A stretch of 64,000 bases of DNA. Origin: Eutypa lata (taxonomy: Eukaryota; Ascomycota; Sordariomycetes; Xylariales; Diatrypaceae). The DNA lies in contig JAKULF010000004.1 in assembly GCA_022661535.1 (NCBI GenBank), positions 4,030,001 to 4,094,000 on the forward strand, written 5' to 3'. The notes beneath the pieces were generated by a model, which made no database searches, had not been told where the DNA came from, and worked only from the letters and a program-made list of their open reading frames with translations. Positions 45,256-56,356 of this stretch are shown in pieces. How positions within the stretch are numbered: position 1 is the stretch's first letter; the number at the start of each line of letters is the position of its first letter. The position numbers and the translations under genes were made by a program.

Positions 45256-48228
45256 TGCGTTGCCAAATCGAAAAGCTGCCGTTCACTCATGTTCGTTATG
45301 CGATTGTTTAGATGATGTAAGCACACTTAAGGCTGTGATTTGGAGATGAAGACTGTTGACGTGTCTTACGTATAGTCTCTGTCTCTCTGTCTCGGCGAAC
45401 TACATAATGTAACGGCGTAAGCCGAAATACGCAGGTATGTACATACGTGCACAGAGCCCCGCATGACAGGGGTCTCTACTGTATAGGGGTAGAAAGCTGT
45501 TGCCAAAATAATTGACACCATCTTCCACTATACATTGACTTATCTGCCTAATACTCTAGTTGTAATAAGAACAATTTTATTGTTAATTCTAAATTAATTC
45601 ATGATATTCCCGAATTCGGGGCTTTGATTGGAGGTATCGTTCAATATTCGCCCTACCCTAGCCTATATCAAAAGTCGTATATGCAAGCTACAGCTGTACA
45701 TTCTCTTCTATCCATATACCACAACAACAAGTAGTTATACCCTTTAAGGTATATCCAAATTCAAGTTCAGTTAGAACTAATAGATACTTTCAACCCATCA
45801 CCTCAGTAAAGTTAGCAACAACTACTGTTTCCCGGGGGTATTAGCATCTCGATGGAAGTAGCCATTATCACCTAATTAGGCGCCTAGACGTTGAATATTC
45901 CAAGAACTAAGATAGACTACCACGTTGAGTCGGGATGTAAAGGAATCATACTGACTAAGCAGTGCCTATCAATGAACGCGCAGTAGATCAATCGACGTAT
46001 CTCCCAACCCTACTGGTAACCATGACAGGGTTATACAACAAAGAGGTCCTCCCGGGCCTAGTCAACTGATAATATTAATAAGGGAACAGTTGGTGGCGTG
46101 ATGAGATCTAACAGGACATCTCCTAGATCTATTTTGATGGGAGTTCTTTAGCAATAAAGAGTGATGAGCACGGAGGCCTAGGGAGGCGGGCGGGGCCAAT
46201 AGGTAAAAGGGGTAGTACGCTTACGAAACATCATCCACCGTCTAAAGCAGTGCCTCTTTATACTCAACCTCTCACTTATATAGACTTTATACTTCGCATA
46301 CAGCCCACAGTTGCTCTAATCCAACGTGGCACGCGATGGGCTCAGGAGCTATTAAATACAATATTGGAAATATTTGCCAATACACGAAACCGTCATAATG
46401 AGGCGGATCGCTGAGACCCTGAAGCATAAGGACCGGGAAGAGCGGAGCGGAGACCACGGCCTTTGAGCTTCTATAGTCGAGTAATAAATACAACTCTCCT
46501 TAGAGCTATTGATTTATACAGCTAGGGTCGCGGGCCTCCAGTTATTCTTGTTTAACTAGCGTGAAAACCAAACGTCATCCAGAGAGGGGAGATCGGCTTC
46601 GATATTAACGAAATCGATGACTGTCCTGTTGTGTAAAGGGCCCGGTAGGTCATTATTATGACATTCAGTAAAACTTCGAACCCCCCTCTTAACTCACTAA
46701 AAACAATTGTTCATGGTGTTACAAGGGTTTCTTGATGCCGCGACTACAGCCACTATCTTCATCGGTCTTTCTATGCGGAGCCTGGGTTCAACATGCAGAG
46801 GATTTCCCCCGGGGAGAATAGTTTATCTACCTAACAACCTTATACCAACGGAGATATATATCCGTTCTTAACGGTTGTACTGAGGGGGAAGTTTTCAAAA
46901 ATGCGTAATCCCTGAGAGGAAGCCACGCTGACCTATCGGCCGTACGCCGCCTGAGCCAGCATTGCACAAGCTAGGGGAGAACAAGCCCTACTGCAATATC
47001 GTGAGCAGCTGAGAGATGCCTATCCCCATACGCCTACCCGTCGACGCGGACAGGTTCGCCCCGAAGCCCAGACAGGAAACTTAGGCAGCTGATCGAGCGA
47101 GGGTAACCAACTAATTTCATTTACTAGAGTTCTAATTGCCTAGGGGGTTGTGTGCAAAGGAGGTGCGAGGTTCGCGGATCTTGATGAGTGTTTAGGAAGA
47201 TACCGACCAAGACGGTGTATTGTACACAAGTTACTGGTATTATTTCCCTGTCGAATTGTAACTCTGGGAAGAAGCCAAAAAAATTGAACATTACAACAAT
47301 TTACTGGTGCTGTGAAGGAAAACAGATATCAAAAACCCCACTTGCCTCCATTTCATCCCACAGGCAACCGGGAGTTTACATAATTGCGGCTAAGCGGTAC
47401 AGAGCTGATCATTCGATATCCAGCAACTTCGGAATAACCAATTGCGTGGGCCGAGTCTGTATCAAGCGGTTACAGCGATCTCCTATTGGTTTCCGACCGG
47501 AGTATTGTCCGATCTTCAATTAGCCAATGGAGGGATCGTAATGTCCCCGTTGCGTTTACTACCTGCCATCTTGGGTGATAGCTAGCAGCCGCCGGGTCGA
47601 TCTCGCCCCGTAACCAGTGTTGAGGCTTCCCCGCTTCCATGCAGCTACATCTCCCTACATAAGGAACTGCTTCGATATAAGACATTCCGTGTATCGAATG
47701 AGTGGGGTTTTCTTGCATATCTGCCCACGCGAGTGAGGCTCCAGGGGGTGGCTTTTGGGGGGCCGTAAGCGTGCGGCTCGAACCACTATATCACATACAA
47801 TTAACGAACGTGGTTCCATCGAACTGGCGAATGTAACGGAGCGAAGTTCGCATCAGCTTTGGTCTACGGCGAGTGTTGGCTGGCATGCTCCTCCATTCCG
47901 GCAAAAGGACCTCGCTATACGCCGCTTACTTGTTGATCCCGTGTTTCGGAACTCCTCGGCCATTTTCGGGCGCCCTTATTCGATAAGGAACCATCGAGCA
48001 CGGTGGATGCCAAGCGAGGCGAAGCAACCTGAAAGGGGCTGAAAAGCACGCACTCTCAGGGGTTCGGAGTATAGTAGCTTCCGCATGTTCCCGTTGTACT
48101 GACTTACTAGTAAATGCGATGCATTGAATATCTCCCATATATAAAGACTGACGAACTTTTTATCACAGTTACCTAGCTACGAACATATTATCGACTAAAA
48201 TCTACATCTATTACCACACAACGTTAAG
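45256..48228. other. gene-free stretch, 3 kb
   Basis: Between the second HET gene and the methyltransferase. Short open stretches (for example around 46935-47080 and 47755-48042, plus) have GC-rich codon-like text, but I could not assign a family. No RNA gene was identified. Confidence 0.35.
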
Positions 48229-49400
48229 ATGCCAACGGTAGGGAAGGGCCAGGCTTCAGCCTCCCGCTGCCGATGCGATGAAGCAAAAGCACCCGTCCAT
48301 GGCTACCTCCACTCGATGGTCGAGATAGGGATGATGAAAGTCCTCATGGACCACGAAATCTTCGACGCTATTCCAGACGATGGCAGCATTTCCATCCGGG
48401 AGCTAGCCGACAAGACCGGCGCAGAACTCACCATACTGGAGCGGTTCTCGCGATTCCTGGTCGCTGCTCGCGTCTTGTCATCGCCCAGCCAGGGCAGCAT
48501 CGCGCATACGCCTATCTCTCAGACATTCCAGGACCCGAGGGCGAAGGTGCTCTTCTCGCATATGTTCGACTTTATCCTGGTGCCGGCTACAGAGTGGTCC
48601 GAATATTTCGACCTCAACGGGTTGGCAGAGCCGAAGAATCCAAATAGGACCCCGTTCGGTCTTGCCGCGGGCCATCCGGACAAGTCGTTCTACGAGCTGC
48701 TCGATACCATGCCGGAGCGGGCGCCGTCGTTTAACAGCATGGCTGCTGCACTAGGGGAGATGCCCGTAACAGGCCATTACGATTTCAACTGGTTGGCGGA
48801 ATATGCCGCCCAGTCAGAAAACGGGACCGTGGCATCTTGCAACAGAACGCTCATCGTGGATGTCGGTGGAGGTAACGGGCAAGCTGTGCGAGCGATTCTT
48901 GAAGATAATCCCCGGATCCCAGCTGCGCGTTGCGTTTTACAGGAGCGCGCCCAAGCCATCGGCGAGGCCGGGGGTGAAGACGGCGTAGTGCACCAAGTGC
49001 AGAAAGTTGTGGCAGATATCTTGGAGGAGCAGCCGACTAAAGGTTTATTTCCCGAAATACTGATGCTAACCACGGAGCTGACAGTGTGCATATAGGAGCG
49101 CTCTTGTACTACCTTCGCCGGATTCTGAGCTACTGGCCTGATGAGGGATGTGTGAGGATTCTGAGAAATATCAGGGAGGCATGCGCCGCAGATTCGAGGA
49201 TACTTGTCTCTGACCACCTTCTCCCTGATAGGCCGTCCCTGGACGTTGCGGCTGGTGATATATGCATGATGAATTTCGGTGGCAAATGGCGCGACGAAAG
49301 CATGTTCCACGAGCTTGCTTCGAGGTCCGGGTTGAAGATCTCCTCCATATCCAAGGGAAAGAACTCCGATTTCGCGGATATTGAAATGGTTCCTGCGTAA
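48229..49400 (+). CDS. SAM-dependent O-methyltransferase (plant COMT-like family)
   Basis: Two exons, 48229-49042 and 49096-49400 (53-bp intron), give 372 aa. There is an N-terminal winged-helix dimerisation region (about 25-100, with IRELADKTGAELTILERFSRFL). The SAM site is VDVGGGNGQ at 210-218, and the C-terminal fold ends in the usual LRRIL..WPDE block, then ILVSDHLLPD and GLKISSI. In family members the residue after RRIL is the catalytic His (RRILHDW); here it is Ser283 (RRILSYW), so methyl transfer may be altered or lost. The splice is needed because the unspliced frame stops early. Flanked by gene-poor DNA and HET genes, it is not obviously tied to the PKS cluster 38 kb away. Confidence 0.85.
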
Positions 49401-50068
49401 TATCCTGGACATTCCAGTTTTCTTTCTTTGTTTCTTTTTATATTTTTTTAATTTTATTTTTTAATAATTTTGTAATACGTAGTATAAAATTTAACGCTAA
49501 GGTTTATTTTATATTAGCAAGGCCGCCAGGTTAATAAGTAACGCCATTATTATAACGCCGCCATCTGCGCCACGTTGGATGCATCTCAGGGTTGGTTTCT
49601 TGCGCATAATCTCCAATCACTACAGCCTTTCATTTGCAATTGCGATTTATTCATGTAGTAAATGCAAGGGTCCGGGATACTTCGACCAAGCCGCGATTTG
49701 CTGTGGTGCAGTGACTATATCGGCCTTGTGTGAGTGGCTCCGGCTTTGCAAAAGTACAACCAAACGGAGAGTTTTCCTCCTATAAATGCAAAGAGCAAGA
49801 TATCTTGACATATCATTTATCTGAAGGGAATTCTTGGCCAAATCGAGTGCGTTCACAGCCTTTCTACTGCCATTTGCTCAGCCCCTTAAAATCTCTTTTA
49901 TAGTCCCCCTGAGCCTTCATTAAAGTGGAGATTATTGTTTTAGGCATCAACGTGCAACTCATATATGTCAAACCAGCCCAGCCGTGTCTATCTTGTTCAT
50001 ATGAGGACCGGAGCTTTCTACTTTATCGCATACTTGCTAACGTTTAAGTTACTAGTTTCACGATCATC
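49401..50068. other. gene-free stretch with AT-rich block
   Basis: Starts with a strongly AT-rich block at about 49430-49560, directly after the methyltransferase stop. The rest is ordinary and should include the 5' flank of the damaged HET gene. Confidence 0.45.
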
Positions 50069-52276
50069 ATGTCAATTATATACCGCGATCTAGATCGCCA
50101 GAGGGAAGAGATTAGGCTGCTGGAGGTTCTACCAAGTGCTGGGCCGAAGTACGCTCGAATCCCAGAATGTCGACTCATCCAGTCTAGTTTATTCGAGAAA
50201 CCACAATATGCTGCGCTATCATACTGCTGGGGAAACTCCGAACGGAATCGTGTGATTATCGTGGATGATTTGGGCATCCGCATTACACAAAATCTATTTG
50301 AAGCTCTAATCGAACTACGGCCTACTGAAGGCTCTCTTGTAATATGGACCGACTTCCTCTGTATCGACCAGGACAACAACTGCGAGAAGAGTTGGCAAGT
50401 AGGGCTCATGAAAGAGATTTATTCCCGGGCGGATGGGGTGCTCGCCTGGCTTGGACCAGGCAATGCTGAAAGTGACCTTGTCATCGAATATCTGGATAAA
50501 ATTGGTAGAAAGGCCGAGACCTGTGGATTCCATTTTGATCCGCATATTGCGGACATGGCCTGGAGAGTATTATTGGCAGCTCACATTTCATCACCACTCG
50601 AGTTGAGTCAGACGGCATTTCGAGCAATGCTCTTGACTCGATTCATGCAAGTCTTCCCTGAACCAGCTCCAGAAGACTGGTTTCATCTTTTCTCAGGTCT
50701 ATATCATGAGACCGCATTTAAAGATATTTTCCGCATGATTAGCGGTTCGGACCCGCGGGGAACCCCCTCGCAAATCCTTCGCTTAGAGGCTCTCGATGCT
50801 CTAGAGCGCCTATTCACGCGGGCCTGGTGGGGGAGGGTCTGGGTTCTCCAAGAGATCGCTGTTTCAGAGAGAGCCGAATTCATCTGTGGATCTGTGAGAA
50901 TAGCTCGACATCATTTGTGCGCTGCTATCAACGCGTATAGCGCCTTTCGGTCCATTTTAGCAGAGGAAGCTATTGTACCCAATATTAAGCTTGATGTGCT
51001 CACAGCTTATCAGAGGCAAATTTTTATTCGCTTTTTTCACTATCGGTCATTTCCCGTTAATCGCTCTTCTTCGACTTACTTGCGTTAAGAATGTTAATTT
51101 TAAACAATACGGCCCTTATAATTATCAAGTATAAATTAACTTAAAAATAAATTATAAATTATTACGAATGATGATAATTATTTAAAATAAATAATTAAAA
51201 AAATTATATATAATATAAAAGTATCGGATATAAGGTTATCTTGCTCCGGAAGCTTAATAAACAGCTTTAATTATAACAACAATCTAGAATCTACCGTCCG
51301 TTATGATAAAATCTTCGCACTGCTAGGTCTAGCGTCGGACCGAGAAGAACTGGAAAAGAAAGGGGTATACCTAGATTACTCTAAGTCTCACCGAGAAGTG
51401 TATGCCCTAACTACAGCTGCTTTGCTTCAGCAAGGGCATTTGTCGATACTGTCTTACGTTCAATATCCCAAAGTTCAGAAAAGTCTACCTTCTTGGGTTC
51501 CAGATTGATCTAGGTCGATAACAAACCCACTACAGATCCCTAACGATGACCATATGACTATGGAACCAAAGTTCTACGCTTCTGGAAAGACCACACAAAC
51601 ATCAAGTGTAGTAGTTAATGGGCGGTCCCTATCCTTAGATGGCTATGTATACGACAAGATATACAAGGTTGGAGAATTCCCACGAAGGCTGTCTAGTAAC
51701 GAAGTTCCAATTTTAGAAACCTTCTCCTGGCCCGGAGAATGGCTTATTGAAATTTTGCGGCTGACATACCAGAGGAATCATAATTTTTCCACGTTTGAAG
51801 AACGTCTTCGAGCAGCGGCCAGAAGCTCGACAGGTGGAGCAGCATACCTCCGAACCGCCCAGTTATCTAGGGCTGGAGACTCTCGCTTTAAAGAGGCTGC
51901 CTTTCTTCTCCGGAACGGTATCAATAATATCAAGAACAAATACATAAAGTCCGAAGCAGAGATATTTCTGGCTAATGAGGGACTTAAGCAAAGGCTCCAG
52001 AACATGAACATGTTGCATCTACATCTGTCGAATGAAATCATTGGGAGATCCCCAAAACGGCTTCCATTCATCACTAGCAAGGGGCACGTGTGCCTCGGCG
52101 CTGACAATATCCAAGAAGGCGATTGTGTTGCTATAATCAAAGGTGCTGAAGTTCCATATATACTTCGTCTTCAGCAAACTGGATCTTATCAACTAATAGG
52201 CGAAGCGTATGTTGATGGGATCATGGACGGTGAAGCCTCCGAAAATTTGAACTATACGAGGATAACTTTGATATAA
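50069..52276 (+). pseudogene. disrupted HET-domain gene
   Basis: The first part (50069-51088) has clear HET blocks: YAALSYCWG, IWTDFLCIDQD, YSRADGVLAWLG and RAWWGRVWVLQE. The frame then stops, and an AT-rich block of about 150-180 bp follows (51089-51265). Family text resumes in the same frame with YDKIFALLGLASDREELEK and later SYVQYPKVQKSLPSWVPD. The next codon, normally Trp in the PSWVPDW motif, is TGA at 51506-51508, after which the frame is open again to 52276 with typical HET C-terminal text. The AT-rich block could be partly an intron, but the TGA inside a conserved motif makes an intact product unlikely. Readthrough or a sequencing error at that codon is the alternative. Confidence 0.7.
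51089..51265. other. AT-rich block inside the damaged HET gene
   Basis: Nearly all A and T between two recognisable parts of one HET gene. It might be a long degenerate intron (possible donor near 51115, acceptor near 51266) or a mutated segment. A similar block lies at 49430-49560. Confidence 0.5.
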
Positions 52277-53301
52277 GCAACAGCAGAACAACCCCAAGTC
52301 AATTAATTTCCACGGATTGAACGTATATATGAAACCCCCCCCCCCCAAAAAAACCAACACGTCAAGCTACCGCGGCGCCGCTCCAGTACAACAATCCTTC
52401 ATTTGTATAAAAATATTATATAGGCTAGGGATAACTGCCACTACCTACCTCCCCATCTTCTTTGCATTATATCTGGTGCAGCCTATTGTTGAGGCTTCGC
52501 AAAATGTAGTTACTTGCGTTGTAGTCACCTGCGTAAGTACGCACCGAATCTGAATGCCCCCTTTTAGATGTATTAATTGGTTTGTAGCAACCAATTGTCC
52601 ATCTAGGAATTGCTGGATTTCTTTTCCTTGATAAATATCTCACCTTTCCAGCCTTAAAGAAAAGGAACCACTCTTAATTACCGCTTTAATACCAAATGCC
52701 CGCATCATTGTTCATGATGGCGGAAAAAGGGAATATTTAATGCCTTATCCCTTCTCTTCAATGCATCGATCCAAACAATCCCACCCGAATTTCAATATTT
52801 ACACCTCTATCTACTCTGTCGAGTATACTGGTGAGTATATAACGGTGGATCCTCCTAGAGAAGAGCACATTTACGTCGATAAGCTGACTGTTCTCGAGCT
52901 AGCTAGACAAGTTTACGCAAGTCTTTTCGGCAGAAACATGAACCATTCCCGAGCTCCTATGAAAGGACATTCAGACACCTGGAACCAACGCAAGATCATA
53001 ACCTCAAAGCTTTAAGCTTGGTGGCGAGACACGAAGAGAAGGGAAATACGACTTGTGTACGAGATGTCTCGGACTAGGAAATCGGGAAAGGGGCTTAATA
53101 ACATGATCATCAAGATGGGCGGAAAGCTAGGCGAAACCAGTGCTAACGGGCTTGCTACTTTTTGGCCTTGACCTATTAAACCACAACCAAGCATCCCAGT
53201 GACAATCGGTATGGGTTCCCAGTCAGGAAATATCGTCTAACGTATTATAACATCTATCTAGGTCAATGATGTCGCATTTATTTCACTCTAAAACTAATTT
53301 T
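52277..53301. other. gene-free stretch, 1 kb
   Basis: Contains a C12-A7 homopolymer junction at 52335-52353. A 91-codon plus ORF at 52740-53015 has no recognisable similarity. Confidence 0.4.
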
Positions 53302-53930
53302 CTATTTCTTTATATAGATCAACCTCTGAAGCTTCACTTGAATGATCTGACCACCGCTTATTCCACTCCTATAGTTACCGTCAGTTAACACATAAATTAA
53401 GAGTTCGTCATTAGATAGCACTGCTGATGTAAGGTACTGGATGGTTTTGCTTGGATTCACCGCCAGCGAAAGCGGATTGCTTGCCGTCCGGAGTGACCTT
53501 GTTGATTGACGATGAGTGTGAGAGGTATGGCAGCTATACCGTTCATCATGCTCATAGATAATATCCAGCACAGTGCTCTCAAGGCAGTTCCCACGCGCAA
53601 GGTTCAATGGTTAATGATACTACATATGCCTTCATGCTGCCTGCAGCGAAGCTGAAGTACGTGTAGTTGCCACCACTAATCGCATATGTACTAGGGCCGA
53701 CAGGGGTTAAGCCAGGCAAACTCGTGTTTCCTGGAAGCGTGACAACGGCCTTGACAATTTGATCCTTAGTAGTAGGTTCAAGAAGGCGGAGCTCGGGCGA
53801 CATGACAGTGACTGGAGGTAGCTGACCGTTGGGTAGTCTAGACAGATTCTCGATGAAGGTGCCACCGTTATATTGAAATATCTGGCCAATTTCTGGACCC
53901 GCGGGCCGTACTTCCTCGAACTTAGACGGG
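53302..53930 (-). pseudogene. remnant of an SMP-30/gluconolactonase-like secreted beta-propeller gene
   Basis: Minus-strand text at about 53579-53930 reads FQYNGGTFIENLSRLPNGQL, then a SPELRLLEPTT block and LPGNTSLPGLTPVGPSTYAISGGN. This resembles the N-terminal third of the fungal SMP-30/gluconolactonase-like family. It stops at 53579. A separate frame at about 53302-53440 has text like the usual C-terminus (LLIYVLTDGN...SGGQIIQVKL). The middle of the propeller and a proper start with signal peptide are missing, so this looks like a collapsed copy. Family assignment is by remembered pattern only. A short expressed fragment is possible but unlikely. Confidence 0.5.
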
Positions 53931-54758
53931 ATTTAAGTCTAAAATGAAGAGGAATAGAAATGCCAAGTGGTCATACATATGAAAGACAGTAGGTAAAGTC
54001 AAATCAACAACTTGATCATTTTAGAGAACTTATAGGACAGAGCCGAACAATATGTCGTGTAATCCTGAGACAGCAGGATATTGCAAGGGGATATAGGTAG
54101 GTGTTGGGGATTGTGGTATGCAATACATATATATCTAAGAAAAGAGAATGATATCAATGAGGGTTGGGTAAAGGGGCGAAGACGTGTATGGAGTTACGTG
54201 ATTGATAACTTAAGGAAGTAACACATACATAGTGTTCAATGTCTCGGCAGGCCATGGGTTTCAATCAGGTTTGGATCGCGTCCGGTCGGGCCCCTAAGAC
54301 TGCCTGTCCGTTGTCCTCGCAGTAATCGTTTCAGATGATGTCGTTGGTAGCCAACCTAAGCCTGTGTACCCCTATCATATCCACAAATCTGATTATATTT
54401 GTTATAGGCTTTTTCACTCTAGAACTTGTTGACTATTGGAGTGTGTGAACCATCATGTCGAGCTAACTTAAACAATATCAGGTATTTCAAGTGGTCTGGG
54501 AGTACGACTGACGGCATCGAAGAGTTATTCCGGCTTATGACGAAGGTGGAATGGCAGGCGAGAGAATCAAGGCAGATAACGTAGGATATATTGGATTGCG
54601 ACGGTACACATGATATCAAGCCAAAGTTCATAAACGCCATAAACGCTACACCACAATCAACGCCCGCGACCATAAGAGTAATCATGACAAATACATAAAG
54701 GAGTTCCCATGTTCTTTCTACACGTCGCCTACCCACCCATTGATTCACTCGCTTCGCT
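53931..54758. other. gene-free stretch, 0.8 kb
   Basis: Lies between the propeller remnant and the Sos7 stop codon. No gene or motif recognised. Confidence 0.4.
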
Positions 54759-55682
54759 TCAACCCTCAATCTCCAACATCCCCCTCAAGCTCGCCTCTGC
54801 AGCCCTATACCACCGGCCCCTCTCCTCGAGATCATCCTCAACGCCCCCATCGGCCTCCTCGCGCCTCCGCCTCGCCTCCCTCGCGGCCGCGGCGCTGGTC
54901 TGCCTCCGGGCCTCGAGGGGCTGCATCTCGGCCTGCAGCCGCTCGAGCTCCTTGCGCTTGCGCGGCACCTGGCTCAGGAGCTGCTCGAGCTGGCGGTCGA
55001 GGTCGGCGCGCTGCCTCTTCTTCTCCTCGACGAGGTCGAGCGTCTTCGCCAGCGGCAGGTTCAGCTCCGGGTGCTCCGGGTCCATCTGCAGCTGCTCCCT
55101 CTGCTCGTCCCGCAGGCGCGCCGCCGCGGCCTCGAGCTCCGCCATTTTGCGCGGCAGCTCCGAGAGCCGGGTCGTCTCGAGCCGCACGCCGTCGTACCGC
55201 TTGCTCAGGGCGCGCGCCCGCCTCTCCAGCTCCGCCACCATGGACACGACTTCCGTCTTGAGCGCCTTGAGCGACGCCTTCGCGGCCAGGTTCTGCCGCT
55301 CTAGGTCCACGTTCTCCTGCGGGGTGACGATGAGGGGTGGGTCGCCGACGATGGCGCGGATGAACTTCTCCTTCGTCACTTGCTCCACGTAGCTGAAGCG
55401 CAGCTTGGCGAACAGCTCCCGGTAGTGCGTTAGGTCCGCCTCGAGTGATGTGGGGGTTGTCGTCGTCAGCGCGTCTTCGAAGCCTTCCTGCTGGAGTGAT
55501 GATGTGGAGATGTCTGATGTCCTTTGCTGTTGTTGGTGGTGTTGATTCCGCGCATCTTGCTGGCTGTTGATGGTGCTGGTTATGGGCTCGCTCAGCTTCA
55601 GGATGGTGATCTCATGCTCGGCGTTGAGAGCGTGGAGGGTGGAGAGCACTTGCTCTGCTGTGCGTGGTGGCGCCGGTCCCAT
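54759..55682 (-). CDS. sos7: kinetochore protein Sos7-like, coiled coil
   Basis: Conserved fungal kinetochore component; Sos7 in fission yeast helps recruit Mis12-complex parts to centromeres. The Met at 55682 (MGPAPPRTAEQVL) gives 307 aa; an upstream in-frame Met at 55730 would add 16 residues and looks less conserved. The diagnostic block HYRELFAKLRFSYVEQVTKE, then FIRAIVGDPP, lies in the N-terminal half. From about residue 145 to the end the protein is a long charged coiled coil (LERQNLAAKASLKALKTEV through ERLQAEMQPLEARR). GC-rich codon use matches neighbouring housekeeping genes. The long plus-strand ORFs over it are antisense shadows. It is divergent from the next gene, with about 0.67 kb shared upstream. 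Confidence 0.8.
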   Translation of the reverse strand: MGPAPPRTAEQVLSTLHALNAEHEITILKLSEPITSTINSQQDARNQHHQQQQRTSDISTSSLQQEGFEDALTTTTPTSLEADLTHYRELFAKLRFSYVEQVTKEKFIRAIVGDPPLIVTPQENVDLERQNLAAKASLKALKTEVVSMVAELERRARALSKRYDGVRLETTRLSELPRKMAELEAAAARLRDEQREQLQMDPEHPELNLPLAKTLDLVEEKKRQRADLDRQLEQLLSQVPRKRKELERLQAEMQPLEARRQTSAAAAREARRRREEADGGVEDDLEERGRWYRAAEASLRGMLEIEG

Positions 55683-56356
55683 TTTGTTTGGTTGTTTAGA
55701 AATGATCGCGATACCAAATACAGGGTGCAATCGGTGCTGACAATTGATAGATTCTTGTTATTTTAAAAAAGGCAATAAATCTTTTTTTTTTTTTTGCAGG
55801 CTTTCAATGCCTGTATAACTATCGCCTGTTTGCTTGACACGTGAAATTGGTGAAAGACGAGAGGTCCAACTTGGATATTTACTTTTAACCGAAAGAGGAA
55901 ATGCATCAACAAGGTACGATCACTTTGTATAGTGGGGTGATATCAGCAGCATCTTATCAATTATACGCTATGCAAAAGGGTTAGGTACCTAACTACCTGT
56001 TTGTTACCCACAATTACTAACAAATATGAAGTAGATGCATGTGTGGCTGGAAAGTGGCGGACAAACCGACGCTGACGCTGACGCAGTTTCCCGTAGCCGC
56101 TGCCGCTGCAGGCCAGAGGCAAAGGTTTCATTCAACTGCATCGTCTATTTCTCTAAGAAAAACTTAAGTACTTCATAACTCCTGCACGAATTGAAGAGCT
56201 TATTTGTATGTGTAAGGAAGGCGCTTCATTGCTTCTGCATGTCAGTGCCTTTCAGACTACAACTTTAACTCTTAAGGTCTCTATAATCTTTCAATTAACC
56301 TTTCCCCTTTCCCTCATCCTGCCACCTATTCCTCTAGACTCTAGGCTCTAGCAAAG
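55683..56356. promoter_or_regulatory. divergent promoter between Sos7 and the basic nuclear-type protein
   Basis: About 0.67 kb between two start codons facing away from each other. A poly-T run is at about 55782-55795. No specific site identified. Confidence 0.5.

Noticed and set aside
47755..47800. Possible tRNA because of a GGTTCGAGC-like box on the minus strand
   Set aside because: No matching A box, acceptor stem or cloverleaf could be formed around it.
52740..53015. 91-codon plus-strand ORF
   Set aside because: No recognisable motif or splice partner; lies among relics and homopolymers.
54709..55392. Long Ser/Arg- and Pro/Ala-rich plus-strand ORFs
   Set aside because: Antisense shadows of the GC-rich coiled-coil Sos7 gene.
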